DNA from: Ornithinibacillus californiensis
GTDB taxonomy: Bacteria; Bacillota; Bacilli; Bacillales; Amphibacillaceae
Direction: 5' to 3'
DNA length: 64,000 nucleotides
Assembly (NCBI RefSeq): GCF_001038485.1
Contig: NZ_LDUE01000020.1
Span: 37,400 to 101,399 of the forward strand
Shown: positions 1 to 8,756 of the stretch, piece after piece
How positions within the stretch are numbered: the first letter of the stretch is position 1
Layout: every line of letters starts with the position of its first letter
Position numbers and translations under genes: made by a program
Notes under the pieces: generated by a model
The model's input: only the letters and a program-made list of their open reading frames with translations
The model's database searches: none
What the model was told of the DNA's origin: nothing

Positions 1-203
1 CTTTACTCGCGAAATATAAGGTTCTAGCTATTGAAATGGAAACAACGGCACTATATACACTAGCAGCTAAGTTCGATCGTCAAGCACTATCTGTGTTAAC
101 TGTTTCAGACCATATTATTACAGGTGAAGAAACAACTGCAGAAGAGCGCCAAACAACCTTCAATGAGATGATGGAAATTGCTTTAGAAGCAGCGATAAAA
201 TAA
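1..203 (+). CDS. deoD: purine nucleoside phosphorylase DeoD, C-terminal part
   Basis: This is the 3' end of a gene that begins before the window; the reading frame enters at base 3. The visible 66 residues include [12 protein letters not shown] and SVLTVSDHI, followed by a [13 protein letters not shown] stretch. These match the C-terminal region of hexameric DeoD-type purine nucleoside phosphorylases, where the Glu of the EME motif contacts the ribose and the Asp of VSDH contacts the purine (family knowledge). The enzyme cleaves purine (deoxy)nucleosides with phosphate in nucleoside salvage. It ends in TAA and is followed by an intrinsic terminator. Confidence 0.9.
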   Translation, partial: LLAKYKVLAIEMETTALYTLAAKFDRQALSVLTVSDHIITGEETTAEERQTTFNEMMEIALEAAIK

Positions 204-229
204 AAAGATATTTAGCTCGGTAAGCTTAG

Positions 230-267
230 CACCTCAAATGGGAACTTCCCTTCTTGGGGTGTTTTTT
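230..267 (+). terminator. intrinsic terminator after deoD
   Basis: An 8-bp stem (cacctcaa / ttggggtg, one G-T pair) encloses a second small inverted repeat and is followed by six Ts. It lies 27 bases after the deoD stop. Confidence 0.8.
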
Positions 268-274
268 ACTTTCC

Positions 275-306
275 ATTGTTAACCTAATTATTTTTAGGTT
301 GACATT
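275..306. promoter_or_regulatory. BirA operator upstream of bioY
   Basis: The 12-base half-sites attgttaaccta (275-286) and taggttgacatt (295-306) form an inverted repeat with an 8-base spacer. This matches the known Firmicute BirA operator (TTGTTAAC-spacer-GTTAACAA type), including spacing. The right half overlaps the -35 box of the bioY promoter, so biotinyl-AMP-loaded BirA would block transcription (inference). Confidence 0.85.
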
Positions 307-327
307 ATTGCAACTTCTTATTATTCT
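299..327 (+). promoter_or_regulatory. bioY promoter (SigA type)
   Basis: TTGACA at 299-304 and TATTCT at 322-327 are separated by 17 bases. The -35 box is embedded in the right half of the BirA operator. Confidence 0.75.
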
Positions 328-350
328 AATTTATGAGAGGAGTTAAAGAG

Positions 351-944
351 ATGAAAAATATAAAACCAATCGAAATTACAGTCGGAGCATTGTTTGTTTG
401 TTTAATGGCTATTGGAGCCAACATAGCTATTTGGTTTCCGTTTTTGGCAGTACCGATAGGAGGAACAACCGTACCACTATCTTTACAAACGTTCTTCTCC
501 ATACTTGCAGGTCTCATGTTAGGTAAGAGGCTAGGCAGTCTCGCAATGATTACATATGTATTAATTGGCGTTGTCGGTGTCCCTGTTTTTGCAGGAATGG
601 AAGCTGGTCCCGTACAATTAATTACTCCTACTGGTGGATTCATTCTATCGTTTATATTAGTTGCTTTTATTACAGGATGGATTGCCGAGCAAAAGGCAAC
701 GGCCTCACTACAAAGGTTTGTAATTGCATCCTTAGCGGGATTAACTATTAATTATCTATTAGGTGTAACATTCATGTATTTATCGATGAATTTTTACATG
801 AACCTAGACATTAATTACGGAGTTGCCTGGATCAGTATGATTCCATTTTTAATAAAAGACGTCGCCATGTCCTGCTTGGCTGCAGTATTCACAGTGAGGG
901 TAGCTAATAGAATCCCAATGGTTTGGAAAACTGCAAAAGTATAG
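351..944 (+). CDS. bioY: biotin transporter substrate-binding subunit BioY
   Basis: Membrane S-component of the energy-coupling factor biotin transporter; it binds biotin and works with the shared EcfA/EcfT module, which is not in this window. The 197-residue product has about six hydrophobic segments. The family motifs VPLSLQT (residues 41-47) and TPTGGF (92-97) are visible. I place the start at 351 because GAGG at 337-340 sits the right distance upstream; an ATG at 333 would have no ribosome site. There is a single-gene transcription unit with a BirA operator before it and a terminator after it, so it should respond to biotin. Confidence 0.93.
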   Translation: MKNIKPIEITVGALFVCLMAIGANIAIWFPFLAVPIGGTTVPLSLQTFFSILAGLMLGKRLGSLAMITYVLIGVVGVPVFAGMEAGPVQLITPTGGFILSFILVAFITGWIAEQKATASLQRFVIASLAGLTINYLLGVTFMYLSMNFYMNLDINYGVAWISMIPFLIKDVAMSCLAAVFTVRVANRIPMVWKTAKV

Positions 945-952
945 TATTCCTA

Positions 953-979
953 AGAGATTGATTTTCAATCTCTTTTTTT
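953..979 (+). terminator. intrinsic terminator after bioY
   Basis: Perfect hairpin agagattga / tcaatctct with a short T-rich loop, followed by a run of Ts, directly after the bioY stop. Confidence 0.85.
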
Positions 980-1065
980 ATTCCTAATTAACGATAACAC
1001 TTCATACATGGTCTATGGTAAAATAGCAACAATAAGTATGATACCAATTCTGAAAGGACGACACC

Positions 1066-1539
1066 ATGGACTTATTTTCTAATTACCCCATAACGGCTGC
1101 CCTAGCTGCTATTATCATCGCCCAAGTTATCAAGATACCTATTCACTTCATTGCAACTAAAGAATTTGCCCCTGGACTTGCTTTTAGTACGGGTGGTATG
1201 CCTAGCAGTCACTCAGCAGCAGTTACGGCTTTATCCACTGCAATTGGCTATGTAGAAGGATTTGGTTCAACCCTATTTGCTGTCGCAGCAGTATTCAGTA
1301 CGATAACGATGTATGATGCTTCAGGAGTACGTAGACATGCAGGTAAGCATGCAACTATACTCAACCAACTAGTAAAGGATTTTCAATTACTGGTTGAAGG
1401 TGCAAAGAACTGGGAAAATAAAGGTGCATATGAGAAACGGGAAGACTTAAAGGAATTACTTGGCCATAAACCAATTGAAGTATTTTTTGGAGCAATAACC
1501 GGTATTGTAGTAGGAATTATATTTTATCATTTTTATTAA
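1066..1539 (+). CDS. yuiD: divergent PAP2-family (DUF212) membrane protein YuiD
   Basis: A 157-residue membrane protein of the DUF212 / divergent PAP2 family. It keeps the acid-phosphatase-like signature GGMPSSHSA at residues 43-51 and a second conserved stretch with YDASGVRRHAGKHA around residue 90. Hydrophobic segments lie at both ends. The SSH motif resembles the phosphatase active site of PAP2 enzymes, but the substrate is unknown. ATG at 1066 follows GAAAGGACG. It is convergent with yuiC and shares a terminator with it, the same neighbour arrangement as in B. subtilis. Confidence 0.85.
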   Translation: MDLFSNYPITAALAAIIIAQVIKIPIHFIATKEFAPGLAFSTGGMPSSHSAAVTALSTAIGYVEGFGSTLFAVAAVFSTITMYDASGVRRHAGKHATILNQLVKDFQLLVEGAKNWENKGAYEKREDLKELLGHKPIEVFFGAITGIVVGIIFYHFY

Positions 1540-1544
1540 AAGCT

Positions 1545-1573
1545 AAAGGAGAGGGTCCCCCCTCTCCTTTTTT
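1545..1573. terminator. bidirectional terminator between yuiD and yuiC
   Basis: The hairpin aaaggagagg / cctctccttt has a T-run on the plus side and an A-run before it. It serves the convergent ends of yuiD and yuiC and overlaps the last base pairs of yuiC. Confidence 0.8.
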
Positions 1574-2264
1574 AACTCTTATTAATTTGTTCACGAAACA
1601 CTTGCAGCGCTTCATTCTCATTTAAGTTTTGTAGTACTTCTTCAGAAAGTTCTCCGGTACCTTTTTCAATAATATATACATCAACCTCGCGTTTTCCCCA
1701 TTGAGAATACACATCTTCAACAGAATGGAAATAGAGATCAATCTTATTACCATTAATGGCACCGCCCTTATCCGCAACTACGCCAAATCCATAATCTGGT
1801 ATCCACATAATTGTACCAATTGGGTAAACATTTAAATCTGCTGCAATTGTAGAATATAAGTCCCGCTTTACTTTTACACCAGAATAGGTAATACCATATT
1901 GTGGATGATCTGGAGTCTTACCTGTCGATTCAACACCAGCAGTATAACCAGTCGCTACTACGGTTGCTTTCGGGTAATTATCAATATTTATTGCCTCTTC
2001 AACCGTTTTAGGTCGTTCGATTTGTTCACTAGATATATATCGCTCTTGCTTTTTAATCACCTTAAATTCTTTCTCTTGCAAAGCTATCTTTCTATGTTCC
2101 GCTTCTCTAACCTCATAAACATTAGCGGCAACCGCATGATCTTGCTTTAGCATTATTGCTATATCTGCATAAGTCACATTGGAGATACTGGATAAAGTGG
2201 CCCAAAATGCTAGCAGAAACAGGCTCGTCATGCCAATTCTTCTTACAATTGTACTGATTTTCAA
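1572..2264 (-). CDS. yuiC: 3D-domain cell-wall protein YuiC
   Basis: Secreted or membrane-anchored protein with one N-terminal hydrophobic segment, a charged linker and a C-terminal 3D domain. The three Asp cluster is seen as [18 protein letters not shown] near the end, and ATGYTAG marks the start of the fold. B. subtilis YuiC is a stationary-phase muralytic enzyme of the lytic-transglycosylase type related to MltA and Rpf/Sps proteins (established). The start is probably TTG at 2264, seven bases after AGAGAGGTG, giving 230 residues. An ATG at 2297 would add 11 residues but has no ribosome site. Confidence 0.85.
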   Translation of the reverse strand: MKISTIVRRIGMTSLFLLAFWATLSSISNVTYADIAIMLKQDHAVAANVYEVREAEHRKIALQEKEFKVIKKQERYISSEQIERPKTVEEAINIDNYPKATVVATGYTAGVESTGKTPDHPQYGITYSGVKVKRDLYSTIAADLNVYPIGTIMWIPDYGFGVVADKGGAINGNKIDLYFHSVEDVYSQWGKREVDVYIIEKGTGELSEEVLQNLNENEALQVFREQINKS

Positions 2265-2351
2265 TAATAACACCTCTCTGGGTGTCATCATTTCCAATCT
2301 AGTACGATTTTATGCATTTTGAATAGAAAACTAAAGTTTAGAAATGTATCA

Positions 2352-2663
2352 TTAGAACATTTGATAGCCGTTTTTACGCAAGAACTTAATCACAAAACCA
2401 GAGACAATCGTACCAATAAAACCTGATGATAGAATCACAATATCCCAGGCATTAATGGATAGCAACTCGGAAAATGCCTTTGAAAAAGACTGTCCAGGAG
2501 CAGTAAAATAATCACCAATCGAAATTTCATCGACAATGAATAGTACGATAAATGGATATATAAAGGCCATTAACCATGTTCGTCTTAATAGCATATTTAA
2601 AATAAATGATATTCCAAAAAAAATAACGAAAAATAAAATAACGGAAACAATTAATTGTATCAA
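2352..2663 (-). CDS. yuiB: small membrane protein YuiB
   Basis: Putative membrane protein of about 103 residues with three hydrophobic segments, including an N-terminal QLIVSVILFFVIFFGI run. It matches YuiB by size, sequence character and position between yuiC and yumB. I prefer TTG at 2663, which follows AAAGGGG; an upstream TTG at 2699 would give 115 residues but lacks a ribosome site. Function is unknown. Confidence 0.7.
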   Translation of the reverse strand: MIQLIVSVILFFVIFFGISFILNMLLRRTWLMAFIYPFIVLFIVDEISIGDYFTAPGQSFSKAFSELLSINAWDIVILSSGFIGTIVSGFVIKFLRKNGYQMF

Positions 2664-2722
2664 TTTATGTAATCCCCTTTTCCTATCACTCACATACAAA
2701 TTAATTCTATAAGGAAATCATG

Positions 2723-2753
2723 AAAAAAGCAAAGACGAGATAACGCCTTTGCT
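2723..2753 (-). terminator. intrinsic terminator after yumB
   Basis: The stem agcaaag / ctttgct is followed on the minus strand by six Ts. It lies 20 bases beyond the yumB stop. Confidence 0.8.
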
Positions 2754-2774
2754 TTCTGAATTTAATTACCTGAA

Positions 2775-3989
2775 TTAATAGAAGAAGTTAAATTTACCTT
2801 TTTTCAATAATAGGCCAATTCCACCTAATTTTAATAGGTAACGGTTGTCACTCATTTTCTTCATGAAAGTAGCTTTCCAACCAAATAATTTCTTATCACC
2901 GAATACTACTCCCATTGCATCATTATGACCAAGAGATGCTAACGTACCTAGTGGCTTATATTCGAACCCTTCAAGCTCGCTATGCCCCTTCACAAGTGAT
3001 ACAACATTGTGAGCTACAGTAGCAGATTGTTGGATTGCAATTTGAGCAGTTGGTGGGAATGGTCTTCCACTTTCTTCGTTCATGATTAGTGCACAATCTC
3101 CTATAACAAACACATTGTCATATTCTGGAGAACGCATATCCGGACGAACTTGGATTTTACCACGGTTTGTTTCGAAACCTGATTTTTCTACGATTGTATT
3201 TGCTTTTACCCCTGCTGCCCATACAGTTGTAAGGGTAGGAATTTCATTAAGCTTACCGTCTTTTTCGTATACTACGCTATCTGGTTTGCTTTCTTTTAAT
3301 AAAGCACCAGTAACGAATTCAACACCACGTGCTTCAAGTGAATTCATTGCATACTCTACTAATTCCGGATCGAATCCAGGTAATACAGTAGGAGCACCTT
3401 CTACATTAATAATACGGACTTGAGATTTGTCAATATCGTATTCTTTACATAATTCTGGTACTTTGTTTGCTAGTTCACCAACAAACTCAATACCTGTAAA
3501 TCCACCACCACCAACAACAATGTTTAGGCGAGCAGGATTTCGATCTTTATGAAACTCTGCAAAATTAAACTCTAAATGTTCACGAATTAAACGTGAAGAG
3601 TTAATGTCATTAATCATTAATGCATTTTCTTCTAATCCTGGAATACCAAAAGTTGCTGATTCAAATCCTAAGCCAATTACTAGATAATCGTAGTCTAACT
3701 CACTATTTTCTAGTTTAACTTTATTTTCTTTTGGTTTAATTTCTACAACGGAGTCTTGTACAAAGTTGACTTTATGTTGATTAATAACGTCTTTAATAGC
3801 AATTCTAGCCTGATCCTGATGAACGGTACCAGCTGATACCTCATGTAACCAAGTTGTTTGGTAATGATAGTCATTCTTGTTTACTAATGTAATGCTTGCC
3901 TCACTAGAACCAAGTAACTTCTGTAATTTTACAGTAGTCATGATTCCGCCATACCCAGCACCTAAAACGACGATGTTAGGAGTTTTCAT
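2775..3989 (-). CDS. yumB: type II NADH dehydrogenase-like flavoprotein YumB
   Basis: Single-subunit NAD(P)H dehydrogenase of the NDH-2 family, expected to pass electrons from NADH to menaquinone at the inner face of the membrane without pumping protons. The 404-residue protein has an FAD-binding GAGYGG at residues 10-15, a second dinucleotide motif [14 protein letters not shown] near residue 160, and an FAD-closing NVFVIGDCA near residue 290. The C-terminus carries the amphipathic, glycine-rich [15 protein letters not shown] stretch that probably holds it to the membrane. It is divergent from yumC; the shared 278-base gap carries candidate redox-type palindromes. Confidence 0.88.
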   Translation of the reverse strand: MKTPNIVVLGAGYGGIMTTVKLQKLLGSSEASITLVNKNDYHYQTTWLHEVSAGTVHQDQARIAIKDVINQHKVNFVQDSVVEIKPKENKVKLENSELDYDYLVIGLGFESATFGIPGLEENALMINDINSSRLIREHLEFNFAEFHKDRNPARLNIVVGGGGFTGIEFVGELANKVPELCKEYDIDKSQVRIINVEGAPTVLPGFDPELVEYAMNSLEARGVEFVTGALLKESKPDSVVYEKDGKLNEIPTLTTVWAAGVKANTIVEKSGFETNRGKIQVRPDMRSPEYDNVFVIGDCALIMNEESGRPFPPTAQIAIQQSATVAHNVVSLVKGHSELEGFEYKPLGTLASLGHNDAMGVVFGDKKLFGWKATFMKKMSDNRYLLKLGGIGLLLKKGKFNFFY

Positions 3990-4035
3990 TCATCATCACA
4001 TCCAATTTTAAATTATTTATCTATTACTACCTGTA

Positions 4036-4102
4036 TGTGACAATTTTCACGAAATAAAATAAAAAAAGATATAAAACCATAATTTAAATGTGAATGTCAC
4101 AT
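4036..4102. promoter_or_regulatory. two dyad sites between yumB and yumC
   Basis: One site reads tgtga-N6-tcac (4036-4050), close to the shared Rex/Crp-Fnr-type half-site layout. The other is atgtga-atg-tcacat (4088-4102), a perfect arm pair with a 3-base spacer. Both lie upstream of yumB and far upstream of yumC. Which regulator binds, if any, is an inference; Rex control of an NADH dehydrogenase gene would be the obvious model. Confidence 0.4.
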
Positions 4103-4267
4103 AATCGTAATATACTGTCCAAACTATATGATATCCCTTTTATTAATAATTTTCAACCCTAAAAATCTTTTCTTTCTTATCTATTCATTTAAGGCTGTTC
4201 AATTACAAGCAACTAGTTTTTGTGTTACTATATTAATGGTATTTTGGAATAAGGGAGGTCATAGATC

Positions 4268-5257
4268 ATGACGGACAAAGTTTACGACGTCACTATTATA
4301 GGTGCAGGTCCTGCAGGGCTTTTCACTGCATTTTATGGGGGTATGCGTCAAGCTAGTGTAAAAATAATTGAAAGTTTACCACATACTGGCGGGCAATTAA
4401 CTGCCCTATATCCAGAAAAATATATATATGATATTGCAGGCTTTCCTAAAGTTCGCGCTCAGGAACTAGTGGATAATTTAGAAAAGCAAGCGAACATGTT
4501 CGACCCTACCATTGTGTTGGGCCAATCTATCGAAACCGTTGAACGTTTAGAAGATGAATCCTTTAAGTTAACTTCGAATACTGGTGAAATACACTATACG
4601 AAAACGATGATTATTACAGCTGGAAATGGAGCGTTCCAACCACGACGCTTAAAGATAGATAACTCGGAGGATTTTGAAGGAATAAACCTTCATTATTATG
4701 TGAAAGATATGAATCGTTTCAAGGATAAAAAGGTAGCTATTCTTGGTGGCGGTGATTCAGCAGTTGACTGGGCACTAATGCTTGAACCTATTGCAGAAAA
4801 AGTATCCTTAATCCATCGTCGAAATGAATTTAGAGCACATGAACATAGTGTAGAACAACTATTGAACTCAAATGTCGATGTTTTAACACCATTTGCTCCA
4901 AGTGATATTGTAACTACTGATAAAATCGAGAAGCTTGTGTTAGATGAGGTTAAAGGAGAGAGAACGATCGAGCTTGATGTTGATGATGTGATTTGTAACT
5001 ATGGATTTATTTCTTCCTTAGGTCCTATTAAAGACTGGGGATTAGAAATTGAGAAAAATAGTATTGTTGTCAATACAAAGATGGAAACTAACATCCCTGG
5101 TATTTATGCTGCAGGTGATATTTGTACATATCCTGGTAAAATTAAACTAATTGCAACAGGATTTGGAGAAGGACCAACTGCCATTAATAATGCAAAACAG
5201 TATATTGATCCAAAAGCAAGAGTTCAACCTAAGCATTCTACTAGTATGTTCGAATAA
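4268..5257 (+). CDS. yumC: ferredoxin/flavodoxin--NADP+ reductase YumC
   Basis: Thioredoxin-reductase-like flavoprotein that exchanges electrons between NADPH and ferredoxin or flavodoxin. The 329-residue protein has FAD-binding [15 protein letters not shown] at its N-terminus, NADP-binding [15 protein letters not shown] near residue 155, and the FAD motif [13 protein letters not shown] near residue 280. It lacks the CxxC redox pair of true thioredoxin reductases, which places it in the FNR type-2 group (YumC in B. subtilis). The ATG follows AAGGGAGGTC. It is monocistronic; a structured repeat immediately downstream ends in a terminator-like hairpin. Confidence 0.93.
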   Translation: MTDKVYDVTIIGAGPAGLFTAFYGGMRQASVKIIESLPHTGGQLTALYPEKYIYDIAGFPKVRAQELVDNLEKQANMFDPTIVLGQSIETVERLEDESFKLTSNTGEIHYTKTMIITAGNGAFQPRRLKIDNSEDFEGINLHYYVKDMNRFKDKKVAILGGGDSAVDWALMLEPIAEKVSLIHRRNEFRAHEHSVEQLLNSNVDVLTPFAPSDIVTTDKIEKLVLDEVKGERTIELDVDDVICNYGFISSLGPIKDWGLEIEKNSIVVNTKMETNIPGIYAAGDICTYPGKIKLIATGFGEGPTAINNAKQYIDPKARVQPKHSTSMFE

Positions 5258-5278
5258 TTTTATGAATTTAAGAAAAGC

Positions 5279-5526
5279 AAGAGACTGGGACAAAAGTAAT
5301 TCTATCAATAGTAAATCCGAACATTATTATTAGTGCACATAATCCGCCCCGGAAATATACTGCGCTTTCCGTGGGCGGATGGTGAGCCTCCTCAGAGCTA
5401 TCGCTCTTGCGGGGTCTCACCTATGCCTATCCTCCCACTGGAGTCTCCGTATATTTCCGGGGCTAATGTGGTGATTGTTCGAATTTACATTCCTGTGATT
5501 TAGTTATGTCCCAGTCTCTTTTTTTT
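5279..5526 (+). repeat. outer inverted-repeat unit carrying structured repeat copy 1
   Basis: The unit is bounded by perfect 14-base inverted ends, aagagactgggaca (5279-5292) and tgtcccagtctctt (5507-5520), followed by six Ts. Inside these, sequences near gtaaatccgaacat and gttcgaatttac pair imperfectly, so nearly the whole 240 bases can fold back. It contains no coding frame of note. It probably also ends yumC transcripts. A relative lacking the core lies at 55118-55231, which points to a mobile or MITE-like unit (inference). Confidence 0.75.
5346..5463 (+). repeat. structured repeat family, copy 1 (inner core)
   Basis: Arms gccccggaaatatac (5346-5360) and gtatatttccggggc (5449-5463) are exactly complementary over 15 bases. 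The enclosed core contains gctttccg, ggtgagcc, an apical hairpin agagc-tatc-gctct, ggggtctcacc and ggagtctcc. The same core, with different arms, recurs at 27568-27750 and 36353-36468 in the same orientation. Confidence 0.9.
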
Positions 5527-5594
5527 GCATTTATTCGACTGCTGGCATCCGTGAACAGCTACAAAATTTTATAGATTGCTTACCCAACAACAAT

Positions 5595-5626
5595 AAAAGC
5601 TAGAACACATAAGTATTCTAGCTTTT
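5595..5626. terminator. terminator after yutM
   Basis: Hairpin aaaagctagaa / ttctagctttt with a short loop, T-rich on both flanks. It lies just past the yutM stop. Confidence 0.65.
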
Positions 5627-5628
5627 CA

Positions 5629-5985
5629 TTAGCATTTTTCTGGTGCGCCTACTGTCTCTTTTGTACGGAATGAAGAACCGCAGCCACAAGAGATAATTGC
5701 ATTAGGATTATCGATACTGAATCCGCCGCCCATTAAGTTTTGCTTGTAATCTATTGTAGTTCCTTCAATAATTGGAATATCTTGTTTCGATAAAACAATC
5801 GGAATTCCGTTAATTTCCTCTACTTGTTCTAGCTCGTCATTAACTTCTTCCACAAAACCGAGTGAATAAGATAATCCGCTGCAGCCACCGCCCATTACAC
5901 CAAATCGAAGTCGGGCATTACTTGATTCGCTCTTCATCATTTCTTTAATTTGGAGACTTGCATTATCTGTTAGCGTAATTGCCAT
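5629..5985 (-). CDS. yutM: A-type iron-sulfur carrier (HesB/IscA family), YutM
   Basis: A 118-residue Fe-S cluster carrier that accepts clusters from a scaffold and delivers them to target enzymes. The three family cysteines are present: C35 in GGGCSGL and C100/C102 in SCGCGSSF. A fourth cysteine is the last residue. The start follows AGGAGG. The same window holds the sufCDSUB assembly operon and the NifU-like yutI, which are its likely partners. Family knowledge also calls this type ErpA-like or SufA-like. Confidence 0.9.
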   Translation of the reverse strand: MAITLTDNASLQIKEMMKSESSNARLRFGVMGGGCSGLSYSLGFVEEVNDELEQVEEINGIPIVLSKQDIPIIEGTTIDYKQNLMGGGFSIDNPNAIISCGCGSSFRTKETVGAPEKC

Positions 5986-6072
5986 CTTAATTCCTCCTAT
6001 TCGAATTGCTTATTATAAGTATACATATAGTATTTGACCTTCTCAAATGTTAAGATTTTCCCAATCCATAAA

Positions 6073-6927
6073 TTAGGCGTACTGATAAACGCCTTTAGCA
6101 ATAATATCAGCTCCGCCAGTCATCCAAACATTGCCTTCATTATCCCACTTAATAAATAAATCTCCACCTGATAAATGAACAGTGATAGTTTCATTCTTAG
6201 TAGTTCGGTTATTAAGTATTGCTGCAACCACCGCTGCACAAGCACCCGTACCACATGCTTGAGTTACTCCTGAGCCACGTTCCCAAACGCGGAAGTTTAA
6301 CTCCTTGTTATTAACAACTTCTACAAACTCAACATTCACTCTTTCTGGAAAACGAGCATCTTTTTCAATAGTTTCCCCTAATTCATATAGTGGAGCCTTT
6401 TCAATATCCTCTACAAAAAATACGGCATGTGGATTCCCCATTGATAAAGCTGTAACACGTAACTCCTTCCCGTCGACCTTAAAAATCTCATTCACTACTT
6501 GGTGTTGCTCATCACCTAACATCGGGATGGATGAACGGTTCAAGCTAGGCTTACCCATATTTATTGTAATTTCTTCTACTACATCGTTCGATAGTTGCAC
6601 ATCTGCGTCAACATTACCTGCTTTTGTCTCTATGAAAAACCTCTGTTCTTTTACTAATCCAGCTTCAAAGGCATATTTAGCGGTACATCGAAGCCCGTTA
6701 CCACAGCTCATGCCTTCAGAACCATCCTTATTAAAAATCCGCATTCCAACATGTGCAGTTTCACTAGGATGGATAAGAATTAAGCCATCTGAACCAATTC
6801 CCGTGTTCACATTAGAAACTTTACGAGCAAGATCAGGAAGAATTTCCTCTTCTAATTGAAAGTTACATAAATCAAGGTAAATATAATTATTACCGAGCCC
6901 ATGCATCTTAATAAATGGTATTTCCAT
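6073..6927 (-). CDS. dapF: diaminopimelate epimerase
   Basis: Converts LL- to meso-diaminopimelate, the last step before lysine and the source of the cross-linking residue of Bacillus peptidoglycan. The 284-residue protein has both catalytic cysteines: C75 in EGMSCGNGLRC and C225 in TQACGTGACAA. Its ribosome site (TGAGGA) overlaps the stop codon of the upstream yuzD, ten bases away, so the two are probably translationally coupled. The cofactor-independent racemase fold is established for the family. Confidence 0.96.
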   Translation of the reverse strand: MEIPFIKMHGLGNNYIYLDLCNFQLEEEILPDLARKVSNVNTGIGSDGLILIHPSETAHVGMRIFNKDGSEGMSCGNGLRCTAKYAFEAGLVKEQRFFIETKAGNVDADVQLSNDVVEEITINMGKPSLNRSSIPMLGDEQHQVVNEIFKVDGKELRVTALSMGNPHAVFFVEDIEKAPLYELGETIEKDARFPERVNVEFVEVVNNKELNFRVWERGSGVTQACGTGACAAVVAAILNNRTTKNETITVHLSGGDLFIKWDNEGNVWMTGGADIIAKGVYQYA

Positions 6928-6936
6928 ACGATATCC

Positions 6937-7272
6937 TCATTTCGTTTCTTCTAGAAGTTTGACATCATTGTTATTTAATGCTTCATAAATAGTCTTTAAT
7001 CTAGGAATCCCCTCAGCAACCATATCATTATTTACAAAGACGATTGGGTAAAATAAATCCTCCTCAAAAATACGTTCAACAAATTCTTGGTGTTTCTCAT
7101 CTTGCTGCGGTTTATTTATATCTACATATTCATAACGAATGTGATCTGCTTCATATTTTCTTCCGATTGCTGCCTGTAACCATTCATATGTGTCAATTGA
7201 ACCAGGGGCACCTACACAGCTAGCACAAATCTGTTCTGCACCATATACGGTTATCACGATTTCTTTTGTCAT
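6937..7272 (-). CDS. yuzD: YuzD, thioredoxin-fold DUF1462 protein
   Basis: Small protein of 111 residues with a CxxC-type motif in AEQICASCVGAPGS near the N-terminus and a downstream YPIVFVNNDMVAEG that fits the cis-Pro strand of a thioredoxin-like fold. It belongs to the DUF1462/YuzD family; its role is not known. I choose ATG at 7272 because GGGGAGGAG precedes it; a TTG six codons upstream has no ribosome site. It lies directly before dapF, with its stop inside the dapF ribosome site. Confidence 0.82.
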   Translation of the reverse strand: MTKEIVITVYGAEQICASCVGAPGSIDTYEWLQAAIGRKYEADHIRYEYVDINKPQQDEKHQEFVERIFEEDLFYPIVFVNNDMVAEGIPRLKTIYEALNNNDVKLLEETK

Positions 7273-7433
7273 TACTTCTCTCCTCCCCAAAGTGCTTCGG
7301 TTTCTTTTATTTTACAAAATCTTTATATAAAGATAAAATAATATTAACTATATATGTGATTTGATTAAAAATAGACAATAGATTTTTTACGTAAACACCT
7401 TTATAATGATGATAGGAAAGGAGAAGATGGATA

Positions 7434-7658
7434 ATGCGTGAACAAGTACAAGAAGTGTTAAATAAATTACGCCCATTTTTACTTCGTGACGGTGGAGATG
7501 TGGAGTTAGTAGATGTTGATGATGAGGGCATTGTACTTCTTCGTCTCATGGGCGCTTGCGGTAATTGCCCTAGCTCGACAATTACATTAAAAGCTGGTAT
7601 CGAACGTGCGTTAATGGCTGAAGTACCAGGTGTTAAGGAAATAGAACAGGTATTTTAA
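7434..7658 (+). CDS. yutI: NifU C-terminal-domain protein YutI
   Basis: A 74-residue protein consisting only of the NifU C-terminal (Nfu) domain, which carries a labile [4Fe-4S] cluster for delivery to target proteins. The cluster-binding CxxC is seen as GACGNCPSS. Most Bacillus homologues are longer, so this is a minimal version. The ATG follows AAAGGAGAAG. Divergent from yuzD and convergent with yutH, it forms a single-gene unit ending in a strong terminator. Confidence 0.9.
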   Translation: MREQVQEVLNKLRPFLLRDGGDVELVDVDDEGIVLLRLMGACGNCPSSTITLKAGIERALMAEVPGVKEIEQVF

Positions 7659-7668
7659 ATATATCATG

Positions 7669-7704
7669 AAAGCAGACAACATTCACTGTTGCCTGCTTTT
7701 TTAT
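7669..7704. terminator. terminator between yutI and yutH
   Basis: The stem aaagcag-acaac / gttg-cctgcttt is followed by Ts on the plus strand. The convergent yutH stop is 3 bases beyond it. Confidence 0.85.
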
Positions 7705-7706
7705 TT

Positions 7707-8684
7707 TCAGCCTAACCATTTAATTATCGGTAAATCATATCTCTTGTAATCCACATCCATTACTTCGAATAAAGTGCCTAGCCGTTTTTCATATAATTCT
7801 TGTTTCCTAACAAATTGTTTTAACTCTAAATATTTTCTTTGAAAATCATCGACATGGAATCCAGCTTCTATAAAATCAAAAAAATGAATCGGGTAGACCA
7901 ATCGGGCATATAATAATCTCCAGCTAAAAACGGATAATGGTCTACTTTCTTGATAATCTTTCAGAAAAGAAGATACTTCCGTCATATCTAATTGATCTTC
8001 TAAAAATTTATAACGAATAAATTCTGCTATGTCTCTTGTGGGGTGATCGTATGCTAAATCATCGGTCCAAATCACTGGTTCTAAAAGATGTTGTTTATAT
8101 CTACGAAAGGCAAATACACCTTGGTCTCCCTGATGGAATCGTTTATCCGTTTCGCTTTCTTGTAAATACTGAATAGCATTCTCACTAAGTCCAATTAAAT
8201 AAGGAAACACATCTGCTAATAGCCGATAATATTTTGTTTGATTGGAATCTGCTTCTTGTTCTATTTTCCGCTCAAAAGCGGTTAATTTATTAATCCATAA
8301 GTTCTTCCACTGCCCATAGCTAGATATTTCTTTCGGTTCATAACTATAAGCAGCCGTTTTATTATGAAACTCTGCTAGTTTATTACCATGAGTCACTTCC
8401 TTATCACATTGTATATCGGCAACCCTCAGTACAAAATAATGATTATTATCCTTTTCAACAAACCAACTATTCCCCAAAGTTGGGATAGGAATAGCAGTTT
8501 GATTGTATCCTATTTCGGCAAGATAATAAGCAAGTGCTGCTTGCTCTAGATGAATCATTTCCTTGTTCGTAGCAGAAATGATAAAATAAGTATAATCACG
8601 ATCACGGAAACCTTCTCTTTCATTTATACGAACCTGTTCAGTCACATGGATATTGTAATTTACTAATAACAATTCTTTCATCAT
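7707..8684 (-). CDS. yutH: spore coat protein YutH (CotS/kinase-like)
   Basis: A 325-residue protein of the CotS-related family, which has a choline-kinase-like fold and is found in spore coats (YutH in B. subtilis). The C-terminal half shows TRDIAEFIRYKF and a conserved WRLLYARLVYPIHFF-like segment typical of these coat kinases. GGGAGG precedes an ATG-ATG pair. Catalytic activity is unproven for this group. It would be expected to be transcribed in the mother cell during sporulation (inference from the family). Confidence 0.82.
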   Translation of the reverse strand: MMKELLLVNYNIHVTEQVRINEREGFRDRDYTYFIISATNKEMIHLEQAALAYYLAEIGYNQTAIPIPTLGNSWFVEKDNNHYFVLRVADIQCDKEVTHGNKLAEFHNKTAAYSYEPKEISSYGQWKNLWINKLTAFERKIEQEADSNQTKYYRLLADVFPYLIGLSENAIQYLQESETDKRFHQGDQGVFAFRRYKQHLLEPVIWTDDLAYDHPTRDIAEFIRYKFLEDQLDMTEVSSFLKDYQESRPLSVFSWRLLYARLVYPIHFFDFIEAGFHVDDFQRKYLELKQFVRKQELYEKRLGTLFEVMDVDYKRYDLPIIKWLG

Positions 8685-8756
8685 AAATCCCTCCCCACAC
8701 CATTACTATAAATGTATGAGAAAATCACCTAATTTTAACCTAAAAAAGGAGAATCA

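Noticed and set aside
5258..5628. A CRISPR-like or tandem repeat array
   Set aside because: The repetition is inverted and nested, with no regularly spaced direct repeats or spacers.
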